Below are positions 1 through 12,300 of a stretch of DNA of 64,000 nt, piece after piece. Within the stretch, counting starts at the first letter, position 1. Each line of letters opens with the position of its first letter. This DNA is from Leucaena leucocephala (Eukaryota > Streptophyta > Magnoliopsida > Fabales > Fabaceae), in contig CM073547.1 of the NCBI GenBank assembly GCA_037074615.1, positions 1,612,001 through 1,676,000 of the forward strand, written 5' to 3'. The notes under the pieces are model-generated. The model searched no databases. It saw only the letters and a program-made list of their open reading frames with translations, and was not told the origin of the DNA. The position numbers and the translations under genes are program-made.

Positions 1-477
1 GGAAGTATTTGGCTTTCAGGAAGAATATGAAGAAGGCAATTCAAAAGGTGTTTCGAAATGTTAAAGAAATAAGAAATGAGTTCAAAGTTTCTTCTTCTAC
101 AGACAACGAAAACGACATGCTTAGCTTGTTAAACGGAGCAGATTCGGTCACTTTGAGTACGTTAAGAGTCTTTGTTGTACTTCATCTCAGAACCAAAGGG
201 GCAATTGAAGGAAAGAAGATGGTCAGCAATTTCCAAGCTGATGCAGCTAAAAAGAGTTGCTTGTGATGAGTCTCAACAATCAGAAACAAATGAATTTGAG
301 AAGGTAGATTCAGCTTTGAAGTTTCTCAACAGACACAAGCCTACATCTACAAACAATTTTCAAAACTAGTTAGAAAACTTGGAGATGTCTATTCTGGATC
401 TAGAAGTATGAGTCGAGAGCCTCTCAAGGAAACTTATCAAAACCAGAGTTTCCCTTCTTAACATCTTCAACCATTAG
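1..477 (+). pseudogene. DUF241 family gene, 3' part, broken by one frameshift and two stops
   Basis: The 5' end is cut by the window edge. The frame from base 3 reads YLAFRKNMKKAIQKV, then LLNGADSVTLST, typical of the second half of plant DUF241 proteins (about 280-290 aa, function unknown). At 162-165 (TTAA) one base is extra: the family text continues in the next frame as ESLLYFISEP and then KRVACDE, NEFEKVDSALKFL. In that frame a TAG at 367-369 interrupts NNFQN/LENLEMSILDLE and a TGA at 409-411 interrupts DLEV/VESLSRKLIKTR. The natural family terminus, VSLLNIFNH followed by TAG, is at 475-477. Three independent lesions with recognisable text on both sides of each point to a pseudogene rather than a mispredicted intron, although sequencing error at one of them cannot be excluded. 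A second broken copy lies tail to tail at 1714-2585. Confidence 0.8.
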
Positions 478-1713
478 TCAGCCAATATTTAGGATAACCT
501 TGGACACCCAAATTCATCATCGTCTTTGAGTGTCTCATACTTTGTACATAAATGTGATTAAGAATACTGTTCTGTTAGTAAGAATATACTATGTTGAGAT
601 CACATTATGACTGTTTGATCGTCCTCTTCTTTCCAGTCTTAAAAATTTCAATTTTTACATTTTTTTTTTTGTTAAGAAAAGTAGAATCCTCATTTCCACT
701 AAACCACGAAAAGTATTTTTGTTAATTCATTTGCACGAGTAATGGGTTCAAAATTTCGAATATTATATGCTATTTTTGTAATAATTGTAATGAACAACGT
801 GTAGGTGTCTGTAATAACACGCCGAACACTAACAATAATGCTTATAATTATCTGTCAATAAGCGCATGCAGCAGATGGATCCACATGATATAATATGAAT
901 TTTGTATTAGCAAGAGGAAATTTTATAGATGCATCTATGAATAAAAACATGAAAATGTCAGTCGTGAATATGGTAATAATATATTGAGGATGCAGATAAG
1001 ATTAGCCCAAGTGAAAAGACAAACATAAAATTCTGAGATTATGTATAGATATGAATCTAGATTAGTTAGTTTTCCCTAAATGCGTAGAGATTAATCAGAA
1101 TTTTCTAGCTAAATGTATGTCTACTTTTTTTCAACTGATGTTATGTGAGATTTACTCACTTTTCTTCTTAATATAAGAACTAATTGATTAATTTAAATAG
1201 ATTAAGAAAGTTATATAAGTCAATTAATTATAATTAATATAAAAATCAATTAATTAATTTGGATACATTAATTAATTTATAATATGAATTCGTCTTGAGG
1301 ATTTAGATTTTATCATAGTTAATTGATTTATTTTATTTCTGTAGTCTATTTAAATTAGTCGATTGGCTCTTATAATAAGGATCGAAGGAGTATTAAGTTT
1401 GGTTGTTTTGTTTCTGTGTTTAGGTTGTATGTATGTATGGATGGATGGATATTGCTCACTATTTTCTTGACTTATCATGATTTCCGAATCAAGGGAAATG
1501 GTGTTAAATTCTATACTTCAAATTGTTTGTCTTAGAGAAATTATTTTACTGTGTTTGATGCCCTCTAAACTTATCATAATCTTAATCACAATTACAAAGT
1601 ATTTGCTTGAGATCAGTGGAAGCAATCAATGATTTATCAGCAAAAAATTAACAAGTTTACCTTAAAGCTCTTCATTTACATATGTACAAGATTTGATGAC
1701 AAGATTAATGAAA
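478..1713. other. AT-rich intergenic DNA between two DUF241 pseudogenes
   Basis: No credible coding frame is seen. The stretch is AT-rich, with many ATTAATTAAT-type runs at about 1180-1290 and a short GTATGTATGGATGGATGGAT run near 1430-1450. It separates the 3' ends of the two convergent pseudogenes. Confidence 0.6.
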
Positions 1714-2585
1714 CTAGCGATTAAGAATCTTAAGAAGGGCCACTCTAGTTTTAATCAAACGCTTGAAAGAAAAAAAGCCCTTCTTTCGAGTTCTTGAATC
1801 TGAAACTCCAAATTTTCGAACAGGTTCAGTAGATTATCCTTGTTGTCTCTCTTTTTCGTCGAGTTGAGTACGAAGCGCTGCATTGCAGCATCAACTTGTA
1901 CAAATTCACTTTCTCCTACAACTTGTGCACAAGCCACTTTTCTGCTGTGCAGTAGCTTAGAAACTGAAAACCAGCTGCTAATTGGCTTTGCTTGTGTTGT
2001 TGATCCAGCAATAAAATTCAGAAGTGAATCAAATATGAAAAGAGTCACTCCTTCAACTTCTCGTAACAAGTTAACCAAAGAACAACTACATGATGTAGAA
2101 GACAAGTTTCCTTTCTGGGAACTGGCCTTCATATTCTCCAAGGTTTTCAAGATGTTCTTCCTCACCACCTTCCTAGAAGCCAGAAACTAATTAGCCTCCA
2201 CTGTAATAAGCTCCAATTCACTTCCTCTTTTTCTTCTTATAATCGATTGAAGTTCTCGCGTGCATTCTTTCGTATGAATTAGAGCATCTTTCGCCACAGT
2301 AGGCGAATCTAATCGTCTTAAGGACCCATCTAAAAGCTCATGGTGCTCTTGAAGAAGGGCTTCTTGGGCGAGAGGAAGCTGAACAAGTTTTTCAACACAG
2401 TCGTGTAGATCCTTTAAGCCTCCTAGCTTTTGGCTAAGTGATGATAATGAGGATGATGATGAAGAAGAGGGGGTTTCATCTGAAGACCTTAATCTATCCA
2501 AATGTTAATGGCACTGAAGAATGAGAGGGTGTGGTCTAGAGGGCAAGCTATTTGAGCGAGCATGAAAATGGGAATTTGAGTTCAT
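1714..2585 (-). pseudogene. DUF241 family gene, full length but broken by two frameshifts and one stop
   Basis: Read on the minus strand, ATG at 2585-2583 opens MNSNSHFHARSNSLPSRPHP, the classic DUF241 N-terminus. Around 2503-2510 one base is extra, and the frame moves to HLDRLRSSDETPSSSS, GLKDLHDCVEKLVQLPL, LLDGSLRRLD, AKDALIHTKECTRELQS. At 2189-2187 an in-frame TAG sits between EAN and FLASRKVVRKNILK, where the family normally reads straight through. The C-terminal half (VNLLREVEGVTLFIFDSLL, FSVSKLLHSRKVACA, EFVQVDAAMQRF) runs to a T-homopolymer at about 1770-1778 (minus-strand sense), where a further shift is needed to reach KRLIKTRVALLKILNR and TAG at 1716-1714. The total span fits a 285-290 aa protein. 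The gene is intronless, as in the family. It is clearly a decayed copy; the function of the family is unknown. Confidence 0.82.
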
Positions 2586-3471
2586 GGGAAAAGATTCCAC
2601 TTTTAGCTTCAAGAGAAGAAAAAGGGCCCAAGGTCGAATGCATAGTTGAATCTGTCATCTGCATAATTATATGATTAGTGGTAGAGACACAAGGAATCTC
2701 TTAATCTTGAACCACTCATAATCAAACACTAATTAATTAAAATTTGGAACAAACGCATTATGTTAGAGCAATGTCTCCCACAAGGAAGCTTTACAACTCA
2801 CCTTGTATTTGTTTTGTTTTTTGGGTGATACAGGAGATTCAGATTGCACTTTCTCTCATTATCAAATTGTCATAATATATTATTTGCTACCCAACATGTG
2901 CTTGAAATTAAATTATTATTTATAAATAAAACTATTGGGAGAAATCTGCATGTGTGACTATAATTTTTTTCAACATTTCTCTTATTTGTTTGTAAATTTT
3001 GAGTGCAGTGAACAAGCAAGCTGAGTTATGCTGTTTCTGGGTCCAACGGAAGATCATTTTGGTTGCTGAAAGCTCGTGGAAAATAGGAGTTCAGTTAATA
3101 ACTTTTTATCAGCTTATGTCATGACTTAGAAATTTTTATCTTTCAATAATCTAAACAAAAAGAGAGCTCTAGAAGACAAAATGATCAATAATGATGCAAA
3201 CGTCAGAAGAGATTATATAGACAGCTAAATTATCTGCAACACGTGCGGTCAAATAATCATTATAGTATGATGATTTACCTATTGGCTTTTGTCCTTGAAG
3301 CTGGTAAGATTACCAGCACGTTGTTAATTGCAAATAGTACCCAAATTTGAATAAATTATTCATACATTTGCAGGAAAAGTTTCTCTGAATGTTTAATCAC
3401 TAGACCAGGCAAGATTTAACAAATGATCAAGCAACTATAAACTGTAATGTAATCGTCAGAATTAGACTAAT
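2586..3471. other. Intergenic DNA upstream of the fucosidase duplication
   Basis: AT-rich sequence with no supported gene. It holds the presumed 5' flank of the minus-strand DUF241 pseudogene. I see no repeat with clear ends. Confidence 0.5.
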
Positions 3472-6400
3472 ATGTATTGAATAACACAACATAGCTTGTA
3501 TCATTGTGAAACTCTCGACGGAAACAATTGAATTTGTGTGTCCAACAGACTATCACAGATTGTGGAAGATGATGAAGAAAGTGGAGAAACCGCTTAAAGG
3601 ACAAAAGTGATTTCTTCACGCTAGAAAAAATATATTTATAGGAGTTAGCATTTATTAATTTTGATTATCTTGGTTCCGTACTAGGTAAACTGTTGTACAG
3701 TTATACCACGGGACCCCACCTATTGAGTGACAGTGTCGTCAAGCAAAGTATGAGCTTCACAGTCATCTATATAGTTTTTGGTTGCAACAGAAGGTGATCA
3801 ATTTTCAGTTTCACTCTTGCGCACTGAAGAAGACGGAGAATGATGAGCACCTCAGATTCTTCTTTGCCTCTAAAGGTTACATTCACGGAGCCAGCCAAGC
3901 ACTGGACCGATGCGATTCCTCTCGGAAATGGACGTCTTGGAGCTTTAGTCTGGGGCGGTGTCGCCTCCGAAATCATCCAGCTCAATGGTACCTGAATATG
4001 ACTTAGCGCTTCCCAAAAATCAATTCCCCTTCTTTTCTTCTATTTGTAGAAAAAATCATTTCCCTATATTCGATTTGTTTTTTTGTAGAGGATACGCTTT
4101 GGACCGGGAATCCTGGAGTGTACACTGATTCCGGAGCTCCGGAAGCACTTTCAGAGGTGCGAAAGCTTGTTGATCATGAAGAATATTCAAAGGCTACTGC
4201 CGCAGCGTCTAAGCTGACCGGAAACCCTTCTGAAGTATGTTTCTACTTGAGGCACTATCTTTTAATATGGCTAAATTTCTTCCTTTTGTCTGGTAATCCG
4301 TGTTCTATTGGATAGGTGGGACTGTTTTACTTACTGGTAGTTCATTCTGTTAAATTGTTCAGAATTACTGCAGTTGGGAATCGAAGGAAGAGAATGAGGG
4401 AAGTAAAGAAAAGAAACTGTAAAATAATATATCTATACTCAACAAATTGTTGTGGGTATGATACTTCAAGAAGGATAATTATGCATGCTATAAGCTTAAG
4501 ATAAATTTTTCACTTCATCACCAGTTTTGGGGAGATTGATTTCAGTGGAATTTAGATTTAAATAGTTCCCCCAGTTTCTTACCATCTAGTTTCTAATATC
4601 GGATAATATGACTTGTATCCTTCATTTTCATTATTCCATGATCATTGTCTCCATTTTCACCCATTTGAAATGAAGTGTGACGCTTGGATAAATAGAAATT
4701 GCTCAATGCAATGTCAAATAAGTAGAGAATTTCAGTGCAAAAGGCATATAAGAATGAGAGGAGAATACGTCTCTTTGAGGCCACAATCTTTGGTTCATGG
4801 ACTTTCTTGTGCTATTCTGCTAACACATAGGGCAAACTATGACCTGACAGTTGTCACATTCTTTTCTTGTGGAGTGTAGGTCTACCAACTTATTGGTGAT
4901 ATCAGACTGGAATTTGATTATTCGCATCTTACGAATGGGGAGGAGACTTATCTAAGAGAGCTGGATTTAGACACTGCAACGGCTAAAGTGAAATATTCTG
5001 TGGGTGATGTAGAATTTGAGAGGGAACATTTTGCTTGTTATCCAAATCAAGTGATTGTAACCAAGATTTCTGCAAGCAAACCTGGAAAACTATCATTTAC
5101 AGTTTCCCTGGACAGCAAATTGTTTCATCATACCTACATAAATGGAAAAAATCAGATTATAATGGAAGGAAGATGTCCCAGCAACAGGATCCCACCGGAA
5201 CATTTTGCAAAGGACAATGAACTGGGAATTGGATTTTCAGCAATTATTGATTTAAAGATTAGTGACAACAACGGTGTGATCAATATCCTGGATGGCAAGA
5301 ACTTGAAGGTTGAGGCTGCAGATTGGGCTGTTTTGCTTCTTGTTGCTTCATCTTCCTTCAGCGGGCCACTTACGCAGCCTCCAGATTCTAGAAAAGATCC
5401 CACTTCAGAGTGTTTGAGTACATTGAATTCAATAAGCAATTTATCATATGCAGATCTATATGCCAATCATTTAACAGATTATCAGCAACTTTTTCACCGA
5501 GTATCACTGCATCTTTCAAAAAGCACACATGACATATCAAGAGATTGGTTTTTGGAGATAAAGAGGCCGGCATTGTCTGTGGTTGACTTATCTGTCAAGG
5601 ACTGTGCTGTAACAGTTTCTACTTCAGAGAGGGTGAAAGCATTTCAGACTGAGGAAGATCCATCGCTGGTGGAGCTTCTATTCCAATATGGTCGTTATTT
5701 GCTCATTTCTTGTTCACGCCCAGGAAGTCAGGTGGCTAACCTGCAGGGAATATGGAACAAAGATCTCCATCCAACCTGGGAGTATGTTCATATTTAGTGA
5801 GACTAGGAACATTGAATATTAATGTTCATATTTAGTGAGGCAATGTTCATTAATAGAGCCCACCTGATTCAAGAGTTAATATGCAGTTTACCTATTCTCC
5901 CACCACATTATCAAACATGGCCCTGCAATGCCATGCTTTTATATTTGTGTGTTCTCCTCTTTACGTATTACGCATGGAATGCTGCAAGAGGTCCTTAAAT
6001 AACTTCATTATCACTATATGCTGCACCTTCTCTTTTCTAAGTGATGAGGAGCATGTGTTTGTGCGACTGCAGTTGAAGAAAATTAAACCTCAGATTCACT
6101 AAAGAGTTTGAGTTTGTGAATATTCATAGCTGATTAGATTCACTTTTTCTTTCATCTGCATTAAGATGCCTTTATCTGATATTCTGTCAACGTTGGTTTT
6201 TCATTCTCTATTCACCGTAAATATTAACCACGTTTCCTTTTTCATCTATTCTTTCTTTTAGTGAATAGTGATGATACAACATTTATTGCAACCATAACAA
6301 GTTTATTCGAGACTAACAATGAACACATTAACTTTCTTCCAGAGGAGCTCCACACTTGAACATTAATCTTGAAATGAACTATTGGCCTTCTCTTCCTTGC

Positions 6401-8740
6401 AACCTTAGCGAGTGTCAAGAGCCTCTTTTTGATTATATTTCCTTTCTGTCTGTAAATGGAAGAGAAACTGCAAGAGTAAGAATCGTTCATCTTCCACATT
6501 TTTATCTTAGACTTTGTTAATTAAGTGATCCTTCTCCAGTTATTCAAATTTCAAAACTCACAGCATACTAAGATAAAAAGTACCAAGATTTAGAGATGTG
6601 TACTAAGTTCTCTAATTCAGTTACCAAATGCTGTAGGTAAACTACCAAGCAAAAGGTTGGGTTGTGCATCATGTGTCAGATATATGGGCAAAATCGTCAG
6701 CAAGCGATGGTGATGTGGTGTGGGCTTTGTGGCCAATGGGAGGAGCATGGCTTTGCACCCATCTATGGGAGCATTATGCTTACACATTGGATGAGGTAAG
6801 CCATTCTATAGATTCTTTATATCTTTCAACAGACATGAGATACCTACCGTGTTTGTACAATCTGATAGTGAGCATTTCAAAGGCAAATTTTGCTGATGTG
6901 TTGTTTGTAACAGGATTTTCTTAGACATAAAGCATATCCCTTGTTGGAAGGCTGTGTATCATTTTTATTGAGCTGGCTGATTGAAGGCAATGAAGGATAT
7001 CTAGAAACTAATCCATCAACATCCCCAGAACACATGTTTATTGCTCCCAATGGTGAGCCTGCTTGTGTGAGCCGATCATCAACAATGGACATAGCAATCA
7101 TAATAGAAGTTCTCTCAATATTGCTCTCTGCGGCTGAGGTAAATTTGCTGCATACAAAACAATTGACTTCATCTGCAGAAAATTTATATTTATGCTTTAG
7201 TGGGCTTGCCAAAACAGATCTTAGGAAGAGACAAGGATCCTCTTGTTGAACTAGCCCGAAAAGCTCAACCAAGGCTACGTCCATTTAAGATTGATACCGA
7301 AGGTTGCATAATGGAGTGGGTATGTCACAAGTTTGGAATCTGTGGATTCACGTTGCTTTAATTTGACGGTAAAATTTTATAAGCAAGACAATGAATCTGC
7401 CACGTAATGCAGGCGAAGATTTTCCAGGATCCAGAAGTGCATCACCGGCACCTTTCTCATTTGTTTGGTCTATTCCCAGGGCATACCATTTCTTATGAGA
7501 AAAGTCCCAGGGACCTGCTTCAAGCTGCTGAGAATAGCCTGTATAAACGAGGTTAGCATAGGTTGAATAATTATATTGCTTACTTGGATGGAATAAGCTT
7601 TGTTAATTAGATGCAGATTTCATTATTTGAAACAGGAGAAGAAGGTCCGGGATGGTCGATCGTATGGAAAGCTGCTTGCTGGGCACGGCTACGCAACAGT
7701 TCCAATGCATATAAGATGATCAAGCGTTTGTTCAGGTTGGTGGATCCTAATGAAGGGGTTTCATTTGAAGGAGGACTATATACCAACTTATTTGCTGCTC
7801 ACCCACCATTTCAGATTGATGCCAACTTTGGGTAACTTGTGGAACTCATGAATTTCAATTTCAACCTATGTACATGTTACATTTTTGTCAAACTGATTGA
7901 TCGTGGATACCTGTGGTGCAGTTTTACAGCAGCAATTGCAGAAATGCTTGTACAGAGCACATTAGAAGATCTTTTCATACTTCCTGCACTTCCTCAGGAG
8001 AAATGGCCAAATGGATCGGTGGAAGGGTTGAAAGCTCGTGGAGGAATAAGGGTTAGCATATGGTGGAGAGAAGGGAATCTTGAGCAGGCTGGTGTTTGGA
8101 TCAATCATCACAGCCCTCTCAAAAGCGTTCACTACAGAGGGGCCATGGTCACTGCCAGCTTCTCGCCTGGCTTCCTTTATATGTTCAATGGACAGTTGAA
8201 GTGCCTCTCCCAAGTCCCAGAAAACTGATGAGGTTCTTGTATTGGACACTGGATTCAAACACATGCTTTTCTAAAAATATGCATTATGTTCTTACCAACA
8301 TATCTATATTGAATAAGAGATGGATGCAACAAGAGATTAATTGTTCGTCCATCATTCAAAGATCGTGTCATACAGAGTTATTAATGTGATGTAATAAGAT
8401 ACAAATCATTTTATATAAAATTGAAATTCAATTAATTATATATTCATGGTGTGGAAAGACATGAAAGTTACAAGATTATTGCATTGAGATTATAGTGTTT
8501 TTTTTCTCCTTTCTAGCAATGACAAATACAAAGAGGGGCAAGAAAAGGTGCTCCCCCACCCTTCAAATACTAACTTTTTATTCAAAAAAAAAAGTTTATT
8601 TTTATTAGTAAAAAATGTTAAATCAAATTAGCCACTGCATGTAGTTTTTCACTTTTGGTTCAACCATCCATGTAATTACATCTTGACCTTTTTTCTTGTT
8701 AGTAACAAAAAGTTTATGCAAGTTGAATCTCAATTCAGTG
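3472..8740 (+). repeat. Tandem duplication, unit 1
   Basis: The unit begins near ATTGAATAACACAACAT and includes a promoter stretch, a ten-exon fucosidase gene and 3' flank to about CAAGTTGAATCTCAATTC. The same order of landmarks recurs in unit 2 (8961-14045), including non-coding ones: a GACTATCAC block 5' of the gene and AGCAATGACAAATACAAAG plus TTGGTTCAACCATCCATG 3' of it. Boundaries are good to a few tens of bases. Confidence 0.8.
3840..8228 (+). CDS. GH95 alpha-L-fucosidase 2-like, tandem copy 1
   Basis: Exons: 3840-3987, 4089-4234, 4880-5781, 6343-6475, 6637-6795, 6914-7138, 7218-7319, 7413-7551, 7636-7831 and 7922-8228. All introns are GT-AG, all phases close, and the product is 818 aa, close to Arabidopsis FUC95A. 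Seen: EPAKHWTDAIPLGNG and QLNEDTLWTG near the N-terminus, NLQGIWN, LNINLEMNYWP (N405, N407), TNPSTSPEH (E535), HHRHLSHLFGLFPGHT and QIDANFG (D713). By comparison with bifidobacterial AfcA, the N-x-N pair, the SPEH glutamate and the QIDxNFG aspartate should be the catalytic set; I place them by motif, not by alignment. Plant GH95 enzymes remove alpha-1,2-linked fucose from xyloglucan side chains in the wall. No signal peptide is visible in this model. A TATA-like CTATATAG lies at 3768-3775. A paralogue follows in the same orientation. Confidence 0.93.
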
Positions 8741-9362
8741 TTTAAGTAATTCTAAAAAAGAACTCTGAAGAATATAAATAAACAATAATTTTAAAATATA
8801 GTTGTCAAATATCCTAAATTTTTTAAAAAGAGTATTATAATGGAAAACCATAGTTTTTAGAGAGAAAAAATATAGTTTTTTAAAAGTAATTTTCTATTAA
8901 AATTATTTTTATCATTTTTTCAAAAATTATTCCTTCCAAACTAATCCAAACACACGGCTAATGTGTTGAATAACAGAACATTATTTGTATTATCGTGAAA
9001 CTCTCAAGAGGGGAAATTTGAATTTGTGTGTCCAAGACTATCACCGATTGGGGAAGATGCAGGAGAAAGTAGAGAAACCGTTTAGAGGGCAAAAGTCATT
9101 GCTTCACGCTAGAAAAAGAAAAAAAAAAAAAATATATATATATATATATATATTTATAGGAGTATTATTTATTAATTAATTTTGATTATCTTAGTGCCGT
9201 ACTGGATAAACGGTTGTACGGTTATACCCCTTGCCCCACCTATAGAGTGACACTGACGTCAAGCAAAGTCGGATTTCTGTTAGAGCTCCACGGTTATATT
9301 TCTTTGTTCGTTGCAACGGAAGGTGATAGATATTCACTCTTGAGCACTGAAGAAGGCGGAGA
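8229..9362. other. Spacer between the two fucosidase genes
   Basis: It holds the 3' flank of copy 1 (to about 8740), a 220-bp AT-rich segment at 8741-8960 that lies between the duplication units and may be a degenerate MITE (GTGTTT-like ends), and the 5' flank of copy 2. An (AT)11 microsatellite at 9132-9153 is expanded in copy 2; copy 1 has only a few such bases at the matching place. The copy 2 leader has a TTATATTTC element near 9293. Confidence 0.55.
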
Positions 9363-12300
9363 ATGATTGAAACTGCAGATTCTTCTTTGCCTCTGAAGGT
9401 TACATTTACGGAGCCAGCGAAGCACTGGACTGATGCGATTCCTTTAGGAAATGGACTTGTTGGAGCTATGATCTGGGGCGGTATCGCTTCCGAAGTTATC
9501 CAGCTCAATGGTACCTGAATATGACTTCGCGCTACCCAAAAATCAATTTCCCTTCTTTTATTCTATTGGCAGTCAACATCATTTCGCGACATTTGATTTC
9601 TTTGTAGAGGATACGCTTTGGACTGGTTCCCCAGGAATGTACGGTGATTACGGAGCTCGGGAAGTACTTTATAATGTGCGAAAGCTTGTCGATCATGAAG
9701 AATATTCAAAGGCTACTGTGGTAGCGTCTAAGCTAACAGGAGGCCCTTCTGAAGTATGTTTCTACTTCAGGCATTATCTTTTAATATGGCTAATTTTCTT
9801 CATTTTGTCTGATAATTCTTGTTCTATTGGATAGGTGAGACTATTTTGGTCACTGGTAGTTCATTCTGTTAAACTGTTCAGAATTATTGCAGTTGGGAAT
9901 CAAGAGTGAGGAAAGAAAGAGACTGGGGGGAATGAAAATAAGGGAAGTGATAGTCAAGAAAAATTGTAAAAAGAATGTATCTATACCCCCCCCCCCCAAA
10001 TTTTTGTTGGAATGATACTTTTAGAAGAATATTATGCCTGCTATAATCTTAAGACCGATTTTTCACTTGCTCAGCAGTTTTGGGGAGATTGATCTCAGTG
10101 GAAGTTAGATTTAAACAGTCCCCCCAGTTTCTTACCCTGTATACCATTTAGTTTCTGATATAGGATAAAATGATTTGTCTCCTTCATTTTCATTATTCCA
10201 TGATCATTCTCTCCATTTTCACCCATTTTAAATTAAGTGTGACTCTTTGTTAAAAAGAAATCATTCATTCAATGCATTCTCAAATAAGTAAAGTTTCAAT
10301 ACAAAAAGCTTATAAGAATGAGAGGAGAATCTGTCTCTCTGAGGCCACAATCTTCGGTTCATGGACTTTCTTGTGCTTTTCTTGTGGAGGGTAGGCCTAC
10401 ATGCCTCTTGGTTATATCAGACTGGAATTTGATTATTCGCATCTTACAAATGGGGAAGAGACTTATCTAAGAGAGCTGGATTTAGACACGGCAACAGCAA
10501 AAGTGAAATATTCTGTGGGTGATGTAGAATTTCAGAGGGAACATTTTGCCTCTTATCCAAATCAAGTGATTGTAACCAAGATTTCTGCAAGTAAACCAGG
10601 AAAATTATCATTTACAGTTTCCATGGACAGCAAATTGTATCATGAAACTTACATAGATAGAGATTATCAGATTCTAATGGAAGGAATATGTCCCCTCGAA
10701 AGGATCCCACCAGAAGATTTTGCACAGGAGGAAAATGCACGTGGAATTGAATTTTCAGCAATTCTTGATTTAAAGATTAGTGACAGCAACGGTGTGGTCA
10801 ATATCGTGGATGGCAAGAGCAAGAACAAGAAGTTTAAGGTTGAGGCTGCAGATTGGGCTGTTTTGCTTCTCGTTGCTTCATCTTCCTTCAACTGTCGACG
10901 TAGGTATCTTCCAGATCCTAGGAGAGCTTCCACTTCAGAGAGTTTGGGTACATTGAATTCAATAATAAATTTACCGTATGCTGATCTATATGCCAAGCAT
11001 TTACGTGATTATCAGCAACTTTTTGGCCGAGTCTCACTGCATCTATCAAAAAGCACACATGACATATCAAGAGATGGATGTTTGGAGATAGAGAGACTTG
11101 CACAGTCTGTGGCTGATTTATCTCTTAAGGACTGTGCAGTAGCAGTTTCAACTTCGGAGAGGGTGAAAGCATTTCAGACTGAGGAAGATCCATCACTGGT
11201 TGAGCTTCTATTCCAGTATGGTCGTTATTTGCTCATTTCTTGTTCACGCCCAGGAAGTCAGGTGGCTAACCTGCAGGGAATATGGAACGAAGATCTCTAT
11301 CCAACGTGGGAGTATGTTCACATCTTGACTTCTTGTGCACATTCTCACGCAGGCGTATACACTGAGACTAGGAACATTGAAGATTAATGTTCATATTTAG
11401 TGAGGCAATCTTCAGTAATAGAGCCTACCTGATTCAAGAGTTAATATTCAGTTTGCCTATTTTCCCACCAAGTCATTAAACATGACCCTAGAAGCAATGC
11501 CACGCTTTCTCCTCTTTAAATAATATCATTATCACTACATGCTTTTATATTGTATTCGAGACTAACAATGAACACATCGTCTTTTTCCAGTGGAGCTCCA
11601 CGTTTGAACATTAATCTTGAAATGAATTATTGGCCTTCTCTTCCTTGCAACCTTAGCGAGTGTCAGGAGCCCCTGTTTGATTATATATACTTTCTGTCTG
11701 TAAATGGCAAGGACACAGCAGGAGTAAGAATCGTTCATCTTTCACACTTTTATCTTACACTTTGTTGATTAAGTGATCCTTCTCCAGTTATTCAAATTTC
11801 AAAACTCAAAGCATACTAGGTAGTCCGTAGTGATCAGCTGTCTGATTACAAGTGCTAAGATTTAGAGATGTGTAATTCGGTTACTAAATGCCTTATTGCC
11901 GTAGGTAAACTACGAAGCGTTTGGTTGGGTTGCGCATCACGTGACAGATATATGGGCAAAATCATCAGCAAGCAATGGTGATGTGGTGTGGGCTTTGTGG
12001 CCAATGGGAGGAGCATGGCTTTGCACCCACCTATGGGAGCATTATGCTTACACAATGGATGAGGTAAGCCTAGTTTGATGAGATTAACCAAGAAAGCAGA
12101 AGCAATAAAAAAAATGACTATAAAAGTTGAAGTGTTTGAAACGCTTTAAAGATTCTGTTTGAGAAATCTGATGCTTTGTCTTTATAGTCTTACGCACATT
12201 TATTATTGCTCCTCATGATGTAGTGCTTATGGGATTTCATTCCACTATACATATACATACATATATATATATATGTATATATATGTATGTCTCAAACAAA

